DNA of 64,000 bases. Origin: Cystobacter fuscus DSM 2262 (GTDB lineage: Bacteria > Myxococcota > Myxococcia > Myxococcales > Myxococcaceae). Position numbers and translations under genes: made by a program. Positions 36,332 to 45,873 of the stretch are shown piece after piece (the first letter of the stretch is position 1; each line of letters begins with the position of its first letter). The notes beneath the pieces are model-generated. The model ran no database searches. It was not told where the DNA came from and was given only the letters and a program-made list of their open reading frames with translations. The stretch is from assembly GCF_000335475.2 (NCBI RefSeq), contig NZ_ANAH02000010.1, positions 248,001 through 312,000 on the forward strand, in the 5' to 3' direction.

Positions 36332-37408
36332 ATGAACCCGACCGTCATCACCGAACTGCGCTTCGAACCCCTCAACCTCCCGCTCACCGAGCCCTTCGCC
36401 ATCGCCACGGGGGCCCCGGAACGGGCGGACAACGTGCTGGTGCGGCTCACCCTCGCGGACGGCACGGTGGGGCTGGGCGAGGCGGCGCCCTTCACGGCCG
36501 TCTCGGGTGAGACGCAGGCGAGCACGATCGAGGCCATGGCTTCCGTGCGCGACGCCCTCGTGGGCCGGGACGCGAGCGCCTGGAGGCCCATCGGCGCGTG
36601 GCTCGGGGAGGCGCTGCCCCAGGCTCCGTCGGCGCGTTGTGGCATCGAGCTGGCGCTGCTGGACGCGCTGGGTCGCCACCACCGCATGCCCCTGGCCACC
36701 CTGTTCGGAGGCGCGGGCAGCACGCTGGACATCGACATGACGGTGACGGCGGGAGACGAGGCGCACGCGGCCGCGTCGGCGCGGGCCATCCTCGCGCGGG
36801 GCATCCGTACCCTCAAGGTGAAGGTGGGCGCGCTGTCTCCCGAGGAGGACGTGCGGCGCATGGTCATCATCCGCCGGGAGGCGCCCGGGACCCGGCTGTT
36901 CGCGGATGCGAACGGGGGCTACACGGTGGCGGGGGCGCGGACCTTCCTGTCCGGCCTGGAGGCGGCGGGCGTTCCGCTGGCGCTCTTCGAGCAGCCCGTG
37001 CCGCGCGACGACTGGGAGGGACTGGCCGAGCTGACGCGCTCCTCGCGGGTGCCCATCTGCGCGGACGAGTCGGCGCGCACGGTGGCGGACGTGGTGCGCC
37101 TGGGCCGCGAGGGTGGCGCGCACGGGGTGAACCTCAAGCTGATGAAGAGCGGGGTGGTGGAGTCGCTGGCCATGTGGAACGTGGCGCGCGCCTTCGGCAT
37201 GGAGTTGATGATGGGCGGCATGCTGGAGAGCACCCTGGCGATGAGCAGCGCGGTGCACTTCGCCGCGGGCCTGGGCGGTTTCGATTACGCGGACCTGGAC
37301 ACCCACCTCTTCATTCGCGAGCATTCCTTCCGCGGGGGGTTGCGGATCGAGGGGGGACGGGTGGACGTCGGTCACGTCCAGGCCGGCCATGGTGTCGAGC
37401 TGGAGTGA
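36332..37408 (+). CDS. Dipeptide epimerase of the enolase superfamily (L-Ala-D/L-Glu epimerase type)
   Basis: This protein of 358 residues would invert a stereocentre of a dipeptide, often in cell-wall peptide recycling. N-terminal capping domain (FEPLNLPLTEPFAIATG), then the barrel with catalytic Lys in LKVKVGALS, metal ligands in ADANGG, FEQPV and CADES, the second Lys in NLKLMKSG, and MMGGMLES with DLDTH near the end. All key residues of the AEE family are present. Substrate specificity in this family varies (Ala-Glu, cationic or hydrophobic dipeptides). It follows larC by 55 bp and is 13 bp before the flavin monooxygenase gene, so it may be in the same operon. Confidence 0.88.
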   Translation: MNPTVITELRFEPLNLPLTEPFAIATGAPERADNVLVRLTLADGTVGLGEAAPFTAVSGETQASTIEAMASVRDALVGRDASAWRPIGAWLGEALPQAPSARCGIELALLDALGRHHRMPLATLFGGAGSTLDIDMTVTAGDEAHAAASARAILARGIRTLKVKVGALSPEEDVRRMVIIRREAPGTRLFADANGGYTVAGARTFLSGLEAAGVPLALFEQPVPRDDWEGLAELTRSSRVPICADESARTVADVVRLGREGGAHGVNLKLMKSGVVESLAMWNVARAFGMELMMGGMLESTLAMSSAVHFAAGLGGFDYADLDTHLFIREHSFRGGLRIEGGRVDVGHVQAGHGVELE

Positions 37409-37421
37409 ACGAGGACGGCAC

Positions 37422-39071
37422 ATGCTGGACGCACTGGTGGTGGGCGCTGGGCCGACGGGCCTGACGATGGCATCGGAGCTGGCGCGGCATGGGCTGAGCT
37501 GCCGCGTGGTGGAGCAGCTCACGGCCCCCTCGCCGCTCTCGCGCGCGCTGGCGGTGCAGGCCCGCACGCTGGAGATCTTCGAGGACCTGGGCATCGTGGA
37601 GCAGGCCCTCGCCCTCGGGCGTGAGGCCCTGGGCTTCAACGTATTGGGGAAGGGTGGGGTGCGCGCGCGCGTCTCGTTGCGGGGCTTCACCTGGCTGGAG
37701 ACGCGCTACCCCTTCATCCTCATGCTCCCGCAGGACGCCACCGAGGCGCTGCTCACCGAGCACCTGGGCTCATTTGGCTCGAAGGTGGAGCGGGGCGTGG
37801 CGCTGGAGGGCTTCGAGCAGGGAGCGGACGGGGTCGTGGCCACCTTGAAGCACGAGGATGGCCGGACGGAGCGGGTGTCCGCGCGGTGGCTGCTGGGCTG
37901 TGACGGCGCGCGCAGCCGGGTACGCAAGGGATTGGGCCTGCCCTTCGAGGGCTCGACGTACGAGGACTCGTGCGTGCTGGCGGACGTGCGCGTCGAGTGG
38001 TCCCTGGGAGAGGGCGAGCTGTGCATCATTCCGTCCGCGCACGGCGTGGTGGGGGCCTTCCCCATGCCGGGCGAGCAGCGCTACCGGCTGTTCTTCATCC
38101 GGCCGCACGAGGACGCCGCCGACGCCGCCGACGACATGGCGTCCCTCACGCTGGAGGAGATCCAGGCGCTGGTGGATGAGATGGTGCCCGTGCCCGCGCG
38201 CGTGAGCGAGCCGCGGTGGATGTCGCGCTACCGGCTGCACAGCCGGGGCGTGGAGCGCTACCGCCAGGGCCGGGTGTTCCTCGCCGGCGACGCCGCGCAC
38301 ATCCACAGCCCCGTGGGCGGCCAGGGGATGAACACGGGCATCCAGGATGCCTACAACCTCGCCTGGAAGCTGGCGCTCGTTACCCGGGGCCGTGCGCCGG
38401 AGTCCCTGCTCGACACGTACGAGCTGGAGCGGCATCCCGTGGGACGCCATCTGCTGCGGGGCACGGACCGGGCCTTCTCCCTCATGGCGCGAGGGGGGCT
38501 CGGCGCGCGGCTGTTCCGTGCCCACGTGGTGCCCCGGGTCGCCACCCGCCTGTTCGGCAGTGCCGCCGCGCAGCGCCGCGTGTCGCGCTTCGTCTCCCAG
38601 CTCACCATCCGCTATCGCGAGAGCCCCCTGTCCACCGAGTCCCTGTGGGGCGAGGACGTGGGAGGCGTGAGCCGGCGGCGAGGCCCCGCGCCCGGGGAGC
38701 GTGTCCCGGAGATGCCCATCCGGGGGGAGGGTGTGGAGCGCCTGCACCAGGTGCTGCGCGGACCCGAGCACACGCTGCTGCTGTTCACGGGCCTGAAGTT
38801 CGAGGCCTCGCGGCGTGGGGAGCTGGTCGCGCTCGCGGGCCGGCTGGAGCAGCGCTACGAGCCCTGGTTGAAGGCGCGCGTGGTGGTGGCCGGAGAGGGC
38901 TCGCCCGCCGCCCGGGTGCTGGCCGACGAGGACGGCGCGGTGCATCGCCGCTTCGGCGCCGGGGCGGAGGGGTTCTACCTGGTGCGGCCCGACGGGTATG
39001 TGGGCCACCGCGAGTGGCCGCTCGAGACGACGCGGCTGGAAGCGGAGCTCGCGCGCCGGCTGGGCCGGTAG
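37422..39071 (+). CDS. FAD-dependent monooxygenase, aromatic hydroxylase (PheA/TfdB) type
   Basis: This 549-residue flavoprotein uses NAD(P)H and oxygen to hydroxylate a substrate, often a phenol or polyketide. FAD motif VVGAGPTGLTMASELARHG, the DG motif CDGARSRVRKGLGL and the GD motif VFLAGDAAHIHSPVGGQGMN are complete. The C-terminal 130 residues form the thioredoxin-like domain usual in this subfamily (LLLFTGLKFEAS, ending GFYLVRPDGYVGHREWPLET). The start ATG at 37422 follows GAGGACGGCAC. The physiological substrate is unknown. The gene ends 1 bp before the convergent DMT transporter gene. Confidence 0.88.
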   Translation: MLDALVVGAGPTGLTMASELARHGLSCRVVEQLTAPSPLSRALAVQARTLEIFEDLGIVEQALALGREALGFNVLGKGGVRARVSLRGFTWLETRYPFILMLPQDATEALLTEHLGSFGSKVERGVALEGFEQGADGVVATLKHEDGRTERVSARWLLGCDGARSRVRKGLGLPFEGSTYEDSCVLADVRVEWSLGEGELCIIPSAHGVVGAFPMPGEQRYRLFFIRPHEDAADAADDMASLTLEEIQALVDEMVPVPARVSEPRWMSRYRLHSRGVERYRQGRVFLAGDAAHIHSPVGGQGMNTGIQDAYNLAWKLALVTRGRAPESLLDTYELERHPVGRHLLRGTDRAFSLMARGGLGARLFRAHVVPRVATRLFGSAAAQRRVSRFVSQLTIRYRESPLSTESLWGEDVGGVSRRRGPAPGERVPEMPIRGEGVERLHQVLRGPEHTLLLFTGLKFEASRRGELVALAGRLEQRYEPWLKARVVVAGEGSPAARVLADEDGAVHRRFGAGAEGFYLVRPDGYVGHREWPLETTRLEAELARRLGR

Positions 39072-39072
39072 C

Positions 39073-39918
39073 TCAGGTCTCTTCCCGCGCGGGGGGACTG
39101 CTGCCCGAGGGCGCGGCGCTCAGCGTGCGCCAGGCGGTGGCCAGGAGGATGATGGTGCCGCCCACGAGCGCCCAGGGTCCGGGCCGCTCCCCCACGAAGA
39201 GGAAGGTCCACACGGGGTTGAGCACCGGCTCGAGCAGGATGAGCAGCGAGGCCTCCAGCGCGGGCGTCTCGCGCAGACCGCGCTCGAAGAGCGCATAGGC
39301 GCACCCGAGCTGGAACACGCCGAGGAAGACGAGCATGCCGAGATCCATCGCCGTGGGGCGGGGGCCCTCCAGGGCGGGCACGAGCGTGGCGAGGCCCGCG
39401 AGGACGTTGCCCCACACGAGCACGGAGGTGCCCTCGCCGCGGGTCGCGCGCAGCCCGAGGATGCACGAGGCGAAGGTGACGCCCGAGGCCAGGGCCACCA
39501 TGTTGCCCCAGAACTGGCCGGGGTTGAGCTGGTCGAGGAAGAAGAGGCTCAGGCCGAGCAGGAACACGGGCACGGCCATCCACTCGCCGCGCGAGGGGCG
39601 CTCGCCGAGCACGAGGGGTGAGAGCAGCAGCACGTAGAGCGGCGCGGTGTCCTGCAGGAAGATGGCGTTGGCCGAGGTGGTGAGCTTGTTGGCCACGATG
39701 AACGTCACCACGGTGGCCGCGTAGGCCAACGTGGCCAGGAGCCCACGCGCCGAAGGCCGCTTGCGCCCCGCGGGCAGGGCGAGCGCGAGCGCCACGGCGG
39801 CGATGAGCGAGCGGCCGGAGGCGAGCTGCCAGGCGGTCAGGGTGGACAGCTTCACGAGGACGCCCGCGGTGGACCAGAGCGCGGCGGCGGCGAGCAGGTA
39901 GAGGCGGGAGGGGTGCAT
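39073..39918 (-). CDS. DMT superfamily (EamA) membrane transporter
   Basis: This 281-residue protein has ten predicted membrane helices in two EamA repeats: the first from RLYLLAAAALWSTAGVLVKL, the second from WGNMVALASGVTFASCILGL. EamA proteins often export amino acids or metabolites; rhamnose, riboflavin and drug exporters are also in the group. Ligand unknown. It ends with a short basic-free tail (SSPPAREET). It is divergent from the H1-like gene and convergent with the monooxygenase gene. Confidence 0.88.
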   Translation of the reverse strand: MHPSRLYLLAAAALWSTAGVLVKLSTLTAWQLASGRSLIAAVALALALPAGRKRPSARGLLATLAYAATVVTFIVANKLTTSANAIFLQDTAPLYVLLLSPLVLGERPSRGEWMAVPVFLLGLSLFFLDQLNPGQFWGNMVALASGVTFASCILGLRATRGEGTSVLVWGNVLAGLATLVPALEGPRPTAMDLGMLVFLGVFQLGCAYALFERGLRETPALEASLLILLEPVLNPVWTFLFVGERPGPWALVGGTIILLATAWRTLSAAPSGSSPPAREET

Positions 39919-40045
39919 GGGCGGGACTCGGGCCCCTTAGCATGTCGCGACTGTCCGGTTCGTGGACGAGCTCGCAAGATTACTTTGCGCATTGCGTAAG
40001 GGTGCAGTCAGATGGACGCACTGGCTGTCCTGGGGAGGCAACGAC

Positions 40046-40573
40046 ATGGCCGAGAAGTGGGACAAGCAGTTGATGGACTTCCTCAAGCGCACGGGCGAGG
40101 AGCTCAAGCGTACGGGCGACGACCTCAAGACCGAGGCGCAGCGGCTGCTCGTGGAGGTGCAGGACCCGAACAACCAGGCCAAGGTGAAGGAGGGCCTGCA
40201 GAACCTGCGCGTCTGGGCGATGGCGACGGGCAAGCAGGCCGCGGAGCACCTGGAGTCCGCCGTGCGCCGCGTGGAGGAGACCGTCGAGGGGGCCTTCGAC
40301 AAGCATTCGTCTTCCGCCTCCCCCCCGCCTCCGGTGCCTCCCGCGTCACGGACCCCGTCGGCGTCCCCCCCGCCTCCTCCGGTGCCCCCCACGCCTCCGG
40401 TGCCTCCCGCGGCCAAGGCGGCGGCCAAGGCGGGCGCCTCCAAGTCGATCGGCCGCAAGAAGCCCTCGGCCAAGACCGCTCCCGCCAAGACCGCCGCGAA
40501 GAAGCCGGCGGCCAAGAAGGCGAGCTCCCCCAAGTCGATCGGCCGCAAGAAGCCCGCCCGTCCGGCCTCCTGA
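40046..40573 (+). CDS. Basic histone-H1-like protein with repeated SIGRKKP motif
   Basis: A protein of 175 residues. The first 95 are helical and charged (MAEKWDKQLMDFLKRTGEEL ... HLESAVRRVEETVEGAFDKH). A Pro-rich linker (about 98-130) leads to an Ala/Lys/Pro tail with two copies of KSIGRKKP and runs of AKTA and AKK like bacterial H1/AlgP proteins. The tail could bind DNA or RNA, so a chromosome-organising or regulatory role is plausible. GGGGAGG precedes the ATG at 40046; an in-frame start at 39962 would add an unconserved leader. It lies 78 bp before grpE. Confidence 0.65.
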   Translation: MAEKWDKQLMDFLKRTGEELKRTGDDLKTEAQRLLVEVQDPNNQAKVKEGLQNLRVWAMATGKQAAEHLESAVRRVEETVEGAFDKHSSSASPPPPVPPASRTPSASPPPPPVPPTPPVPPAAKAAAKAGASKSIGRKKPSAKTAPAKTAAKKPAAKKASSPKSIGRKKPARPAS

Positions 40574-40651
40574 GGTCCACGAGCAGCCGTCGGAGCGGGG
40601 CGTGGGGCCCTGGGCGTTGGATCAACCCGCGCCCCATGCCATAGTGCGCGC

Positions 40652-41527
40652 GTGGCCGGCTCGAACCGTGATGAGAAGGGCAGCATCCAGGCGGATATCT
40701 CTCAGGACGTCATCGACGAGGCGCTCAAGAGCGTCGAGCGGCGTGCCCATCCTCCCGCGAGTGAGGATGGGGATGTTCCCGAGGGGGGCAGAACGCTGGA
40801 CGTGGATATCCCCGAGGGAATGACCCTGGAGGTGGACATTCCCCCGTCCGTCCTCGGCGAGGGCGGGTCCGGCTCGGGCCCGTCCATGGCCGCCCTGTCC
40901 GATACGCGCCAGCGTCTGGAGACCGTCCAGCGAGAGCTGGACGAGGCCCGCGCCCAGCTCGAGTTCAGCCAGACCAAGAGCCGCGAGACGATGGAGCGCC
41001 TCAAGGAGAGCCACGAGCGCGCCCTGCGTGCCACGGCCGACCTGGAGAACTACAAGAAGCGCGCGCAGAAGGAGAAGGAGGAACTCCAGAAGTTCGGCCT
41101 CGAGCGCCTGCTCAAGGACTTCCTCCCGGTGCTCGACAACCTGGATCGCGCGCTGGAGGCGTCCCAGAAGTCCACCGACTTCGAGGCCTTCCGCACCGGC
41201 GTGGAGATGACGCGCAAGCTGCTCGACAACGCCTTCGGCAAGCAGGGCGTCAAGGGCTTCTCCGCCGTGGGCCAGCCCTTCGATCCCCGCCTGCACGAGG
41301 CCATGCAGCAGGTGGAGAGCGCCACCGTGCCTCCGGGGCACGTCGTCTACGAGGCCGTGCGCGGCTACCTGCTCAATGATCGGCTCATGCGGCCCGCGCT
41401 GGTGGTGGTGGCGCGTGCTCCCGAGGGAGCGAAGCCCGAGCCGACGTCCAGCACAACGCCGGGGAGTGCGCCCACGGGGGGGGCCACTTCCGCGCAGCCC
41501 GGCAAAACACCCAGTGAGGGCCGATAG
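40652..41527 (+). CDS. grpE: GrpE nucleotide exchange factor with long N- and C-terminal tails
   Basis: A protein of 291 residues, longer than the usual 190-200. The GrpE core (about 95-260) has a long coiled coil ([31 protein letters not shown]) and the head [14 protein letters not shown] then [20 protein letters not shown], ending PALVVVA. The first 85 residues are acidic with two related stretches (LDVDIPEGM and LEVDIPPSV). The tail is Gly/Thr/Pro rich. GrpE releases ADP from DnaK, whose gene starts 6 bp later. GTG start at 40652. It may correspond to GrpS of M. xanthus (inference). Confidence 0.9.
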   Translation: MAGSNRDEKGSIQADISQDVIDEALKSVERRAHPPASEDGDVPEGGRTLDVDIPEGMTLEVDIPPSVLGEGGSGSGPSMAALSDTRQRLETVQRELDEARAQLEFSQTKSRETMERLKESHERALRATADLENYKKRAQKEKEELQKFGLERLLKDFLPVLDNLDRALEASQKSTDFEAFRTGVEMTRKLLDNAFGKQGVKGFSAVGQPFDPRLHEAMQQVESATVPPGHVVYEAVRGYLLNDRLMRPALVVVARAPEGAKPEPTSSTTPGSAPTGGATSAQPGKTPSEGR

Positions 41528-41533
41528 AACGCC

Positions 41534-43366
41534 ATGGGCAAGGTCATTGGAATCGATCTGGGGACGACGAACTCGTGCGTGGCCGTGATGGAAGGCGGCG
41601 AGCCGGTGGTCATTCCCAACAGCGAGGGCAGCCGCACCACCCCCTCGATGGTGGGCTTCACCGAGTCGGGTGAGCGCCTGGTGGGGCAGATCGCCAAGCG
41701 GCAGGCCATCACCAATCCCGAGAACACCGTCTTCGCCGTCAAGCGGCTCATCGGCCGCAAGTTCGACTCGCCCGAGGCCAAGAAGGCCATCAGCGTGAGT
41801 CCCTTCCGCGTGGTGCCCAGCCCCAATGGGGACGCGTGGGTGGAGAGCCGCGGCAAGGGCTACAGCCCGCCGGAGATCAGCGCCATCGTGCTGATGAAGA
41901 TGAAGCAGACGGCGGAGGACTACCTCGGCGAGCCCGTGACCGAGGCGGTCATCACCGTGCCCGCCTACTTCAACGACAGCCAGCGCCAGGCCACCAAGGA
42001 CGCGGGCCGCATCGCCGGCCTCAACGTGCTGCGCATCATCAACGAGCCCACGGCCGCGGCGCTCGCCTATGGTCTGGACAAGGTGCGCGAGTCGAACGCC
42101 GAGCGCATCGCGGTGTACGACCTGGGCGGCGGCACGTTCGATATCTCCATCCTGGAGCTCAACTCGGGCGTCTTCGAGGTCAAGAGCACCAACGGCGACA
42201 CGTTCCTGGGCGGTGAGGACTTCGATCAGCGCCTCATCGACTTCCTGGCCAAGCGCTTCGCCGAGCAGAACAACGGGTTGGATCTGCGCAGGGACCGCAT
42301 GGCGCTGCAGCGCCTGAAGGAGGCCTCCGAGCGCGCCAAGCACGAGCTGTCCAGCGCGACGGAGACCGAGGTCAACCTCCCCTTCATCACCGCGGACGCC
42401 ACCGGCCCCAAGCACCTCACCGAGACGATCGAGCGCACCACCTTCGAGTCCCTGGTGTCGGACCTGGTGGAGCGCTCCATCGAGCCGTGCCGCATCGCGC
42501 TCAAGGACGCGGGCATTCCCGCGCAGCAGATCCACCAGGTGTTGCTGGTGGGCGGCATGACGCGCATGCCGGCGGTGCAGCAGAAGGTGAAGGAGTTCTT
42601 CGGCAAGGAGCCGCACAAGGGCATCAACCCGGACGAGGTCGTCGCCGTGGGCGCGGCCATCCAGGGCGGCGTGCTCAAGGGCGAGGTGAAGGACGTCCTC
42701 CTCCTGGACGTGACGCCGCTGTCCTTGGGCGTGGAGACGGCGGGCGGCGTGTTCACGAAGATCATCGACAAGAACACCACCATCCCCTGCAAGAAGGGCC
42801 AGGTGTTCTCCACCGCGGTGGACAACCAGCCGCTGGTGAGCGTGCACGTGCTGCAGGGCGAGCGCGAGATGGCGGTGGACAACAAGACGCTGGCGCGCTT
42901 CGAGCTGGTGGGCATTCCCCCGGCGCCCCGCGGCGTGCCGCAGATCGAGGTCTCCTTCGACATCGACGTCAACGGCATCGTGCACGTGAGCGCCAAGGAC
43001 CTGGGCACCGGCAAGGTGCAGCAGGTGCGCGTGGTGGGCAACTCGGGCCTGAGCGAGTCGGAGATCCAGTCGATGATCTCCGACGCCCAGGCCAACCAGT
43101 CCAACGACAAGCTGAAGAAGGAACTGGCCGAGCTGCGCAACAACGCCGACTCGCTCATCTACACCACGGAGAAGAGCCTCGAGGAGTACGGCAACGTCCT
43201 CCAGGAGAAGGACCGCACGGAAATCAAGGCCGACGTGGACCACCTCAAGGAGACGCTCAAGGGGTCGGACGCGGCGGCGGTGCGCGAGGCCTACCAGAAG
43301 CTGGAGACGAGCGCCTACCGCATCGCGGATGCCCTCTACGCCGACCAGTCCAAGGCGAGCTCATGA
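41534..43366 (+). CDS. dnaK: DnaK-family Hsp70 chaperone lacking the usual acidic C-terminal tail
   Basis: This 610-residue chaperone has the ATPase motifs [64 protein letters not shown] and [14 protein letters not shown], then the linker [18 protein letters not shown] and the substrate-binding domain. The lid ends [15 protein letters not shown]; the acidic D-A-E-F-E-E-type ending of standard DnaK is missing. Only grpE is adjacent and dnaJ is absent. This arrangement, plus length, resembles SglK of M. xanthus, a DnaK homologue needed for social motility and EPS, rather than the housekeeping copy (inference). It may share a transcript with the kinase gene 52 bp downstream. Confidence 0.92.
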   Translation: MGKVIGIDLGTTNSCVAVMEGGEPVVIPNSEGSRTTPSMVGFTESGERLVGQIAKRQAITNPENTVFAVKRLIGRKFDSPEAKKAISVSPFRVVPSPNGDAWVESRGKGYSPPEISAIVLMKMKQTAEDYLGEPVTEAVITVPAYFNDSQRQATKDAGRIAGLNVLRIINEPTAAALAYGLDKVRESNAERIAVYDLGGGTFDISILELNSGVFEVKSTNGDTFLGGEDFDQRLIDFLAKRFAEQNNGLDLRRDRMALQRLKEASERAKHELSSATETEVNLPFITADATGPKHLTETIERTTFESLVSDLVERSIEPCRIALKDAGIPAQQIHQVLLVGGMTRMPAVQQKVKEFFGKEPHKGINPDEVVAVGAAIQGGVLKGEVKDVLLLDVTPLSLGVETAGGVFTKIIDKNTTIPCKKGQVFSTAVDNQPLVSVHVLQGEREMAVDNKTLARFELVGIPPAPRGVPQIEVSFDIDVNGIVHVSAKDLGTGKVQQVRVVGNSGLSESEIQSMISDAQANQSNDKLKKELAELRNNADSLIYTTEKSLEEYGNVLQEKDRTEIKADVDHLKETLKGSDAAAVREAYQKLETSAYRIADALYADQSKASS

Positions 43367-43418
43367 GGTGACGGGGGCCTCTTCCCGGGGCCCTCGTCTC
43401 CGGTGTTCAATACGGCTC

Positions 43419-44915
43419 GTGGAATTCCCTTCGCTTGAAGCCGAGGTCGCCTTCCTGCGCGGCCTGACCGCCGTGGTGCGGATGGCGGACGACATCCTCG
43501 AGGACTGCCTGGAGCGGGGGTTGAGCCTCGACGCGGCGGTGGATGTCTTCCTCACGCAGTGCGCCCGGCTGGTGCACGCCTCGGCGGGTTTCATCAGCCT
43601 CCGGGGCACCACGGGGCCGGTGCTCACCCGCGTCTCGGGCCGGCTGGGGGTGGACGTCTTCGAGGCCGCGGGCTGGAAGGGCTGCCGCCGCCTGTCCCCG
43701 GAGCGCGTGCTCTTCTGTGCTCCGCTGGCGCTCGGCCGCCTGGAGCTGGGCTCGATGGGGCTGGTGGTGGACGGCCGCTTCGACGATGGCGGCGCGCTGG
43801 TGATGAAGCTGGTGGACGCCATCGCGGATCAGCTCGACAACGCGCTCCTGGCCTTCATCGCGCTGGCCGAGGGGCGCAACGTGCTGGAGCGCCTGGACGA
43901 GCTGGCTCCCGAGGATCCCCTGTCGGGAACGCGCGGACGGATTGGCCGCTATGAGCTGGTGACGCCGCTGGGCTCGGGCGGCATGGCGCAGGTGCTGGTG
44001 GCGCGCACGCGGGGGCCGGAGGGGCTCGGCCGGCTGGTGGCGCTCAAGCGCATTCTCCCCCACCTGGCGTCGGATCCGGACATGGTGAAGCAGTTCCTGG
44101 ACGAGGCGCGGATCGGCCTGCGGCTGTCCCACCCCAACCTCATCACCTTCCACGACTTCGGTGAGTCGCAGGGGGCCTACTTCCTGGTGATGGAGCTGGT
44201 GCGCGGGGTGGATTTCGATCGGCTGCTGGCGGTCACCCGGCCCTCTCCGGCGGTGGTGGTGTCCATCGTGGTGCAGGCCCTCCACGGCCTGCACGCGGCC
44301 CACCGTGCGCGCGGCGAGGATGGGCACCCGATGCAACTGGTGCACCGGGACCTGTCCCCGCACAACCTGATGGTGGGCTTCGACGGGCGGGTGAAGGTGC
44401 TGGACTTCGGCGTGGCCAAGGCGCGCGCCCAGCGCACGGTCACGCTGCCAGGCATCGTCAAGGGCAAGCCGCTCTACATGTCTCCGGAACAGGCCCGGGG
44501 ACAGGCCCTGGATGCGCGCAGCGATCTCTTCGCCATGGGCCTCATCCTCTACGAGGCCCTCACCGGCACGCGCGCCTTCGACCGGGGCGATGAGCTGGAG
44601 TCCATGCACGCCATCTGCCTGGACCGGTTGACCCGGCCCGAGGGCATGTCGCTCGGGCTGTGGGAGGTGATGGACAAGGCCCTGGCCAAGAAGCCGGAGC
44701 AGCGCTTCTCGCATGCGCTCCAGATGGCCGAGGCCCTGCTGCGGGTGTGCCCCCCGGCGCGGGAGAGCGACGTGGGGCAGCTCATGGCCACGCACTTCCC
44801 CGAGCGCCTGCACGGCTTCGAGCGCCTGGAGCGCGTCCACCTCGGCCCGGGCAAGCTGTCCGGTCCGCCGACGGGGGCGCCGTCCCCCACCGTGCGGGGG
44901 GACGCGAAGCGCTGA
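43419..44915 (+). CDS. Ser/Thr protein kinase with N-terminal GAF-like domain
   Basis: This 498-residue eukaryotic-type kinase has, after about 165 residues of a GAF-like domain (LERGLSLDAAVDVFLTQCAR, LVHASAGFISLRG), the kinase: Gly loop LGSGGMAQVLVAR, Lys in VALKRILPHL, catalytic VHRDLSPHNLM, DFGVAKARAQ, activation segment IVKGKPLYMSPEQARGQALD. All essential residues are present. No membrane helix was seen, so it should be cytoplasmic. The GTG at 43419 gives a good N-terminus. Its end faces the DUF2171-like gene 3 bp away. Myxobacteria have many such kinases; targets are unknown. Confidence 0.9.
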   Translation: MEFPSLEAEVAFLRGLTAVVRMADDILEDCLERGLSLDAAVDVFLTQCARLVHASAGFISLRGTTGPVLTRVSGRLGVDVFEAAGWKGCRRLSPERVLFCAPLALGRLELGSMGLVVDGRFDDGGALVMKLVDAIADQLDNALLAFIALAEGRNVLERLDELAPEDPLSGTRGRIGRYELVTPLGSGGMAQVLVARTRGPEGLGRLVALKRILPHLASDPDMVKQFLDEARIGLRLSHPNLITFHDFGESQGAYFLVMELVRGVDFDRLLAVTRPSPAVVVSIVVQALHGLHAAHRARGEDGHPMQLVHRDLSPHNLMVGFDGRVKVLDFGVAKARAQRTVTLPGIVKGKPLYMSPEQARGQALDARSDLFAMGLILYEALTGTRAFDRGDELESMHAICLDRLTRPEGMSLGLWEVMDKALAKKPEQRFSHALQMAEALLRVCPPARESDVGQLMATHFPERLHGFERLERVHLGPGKLSGPPTGAPSPTVRGDAKR

Positions 44916-44918
44916 GGC

Positions 44919-45623
44919 TCAGTATCCGCGCTTCTTCGGATCCTGCTCGCCGCTGAGGTTCAACCGGCGCCCGGAGTTCGGGTCGGCGTCTCCCCGCATG
45001 TTCAGCCGGCGCGTCTCCTCGTAGAGCTCGTCCTCGACGATGACGGTGGGCTCCTGCTCCGGGGTCGAGGCGCGCATCTCGGGCCGGGTGCCCTCGTGGC
45101 GCAGGGGCAGGCCGATTCCCGGCTCCTGGGGGAGGACCTTCGGCGCGGGCCGCTCGACGGCGCGGTCCCGGGCCCGATCCTCTTCCGTCAGGAAGGGGCT
45201 GGCCTGGGCGCCTTCCGTGTTGCGTGCTCCGATGCCCTGGTTGCCCAGGTCCTCGGTCCGCAGGCCCTCGATGCGGCGGCTCATGGGCAGGGCCGCGTAG
45301 GCGTCCGGGTCGCTCCGGGCCATGTCCCGCTCCACCGCCGCGCTGCTGGCGGGGGCGCTTCCGACCCGGCCCGAGTCCAGGGGATCGATGTCGTGGATTT
45401 CACTGGTGGAGAACGGACGCAGACTGTCCTTGCCATGGGCCAGGATGATCTCCCCATCCACGATGTCCCCGACTTCCGAGTAACGCACGGAATAGTCCTT
45501 GGGGAAGAAGAGTCCCTTCTCGATGTGGAATTCGCTCTCGCCCACGGCGTACACCCTGCCCAACCGGTGCCCGTCGACGCTGCGAACGGTCATGCCTTCC
45601 TTGATTCCCTCGCGTTGATACAT
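44919..45623 (-). CDS. PRC-barrel/DUF2171-like protein with a disordered tail
   Basis: A protein of 234 residues. The first 85 form a small beta-barrel-like domain (MYQREGIKEGMTVRSVDGHR, GRVYAVGESEFHIEKGLFFP, KDYSVRYSEVGDIVDGEIIL) as in DUF2171 and PRC-barrel proteins. The rest is charged, low complexity and probably disordered, with two related short motifs RRLNMRGDADPNS and RRLNLSGEQDPKK. GAGGAGG is placed before the ATG at 45623; an upstream in-frame ATG at 45650 lacks a site. It is divergent from the liv operon. Function unknown; relatives are often stress-induced. Confidence 0.7.
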   Translation of the reverse strand: MYQREGIKEGMTVRSVDGHRLGRVYAVGESEFHIEKGLFFPKDYSVRYSEVGDIVDGEIILAHGKDSLRPFSTSEIHDIDPLDSGRVGSAPASSAAVERDMARSDPDAYAALPMSRRIEGLRTEDLGNQGIGARNTEGAQASPFLTEEDRARDRAVERPAPKVLPQEPGIGLPLRHEGTRPEMRASTPEQEPTVIVEDELYEETRRLNMRGDADPNSGRRLNLSGEQDPKKRGY

Positions 45624-45801
45624 GATCCGCCTCCTCGCGGTTGGCTCCAAGGGGAAGATGGAGATCCCTCCTGGGGAAGGGCAGCTTTACGCAGGCCGTC
45701 ACGGGGGAGGGCTCGGTGGGCTGGCGGCTCCGCGGGGGACGGGAAGGCTGTGTTTGGGGGTGAGAAAAGGTACTGGGAGGCCCGGGGGAGTGGTTGCGTG
45801 C

Positions 45802-45830
45802 TTGACCCCTCTGGCGGCTCCCCATACAAA
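45802..45830 (+). promoter_or_regulatory. Sigma-70-type promoter of the branched-chain amino acid operon
   Basis: TTGACC (45802-45807) and TACAAA (45825-45830) are separated by 17 bp, 44 bp before the ATG at 45874. This is the best hexamer pair noticed in the window. Confidence 0.65.
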
Positions 45831-45873
45831 ACCTCGGCTTTGCCGCACACCCTGGCCTCGTGAGGACGCCCCC

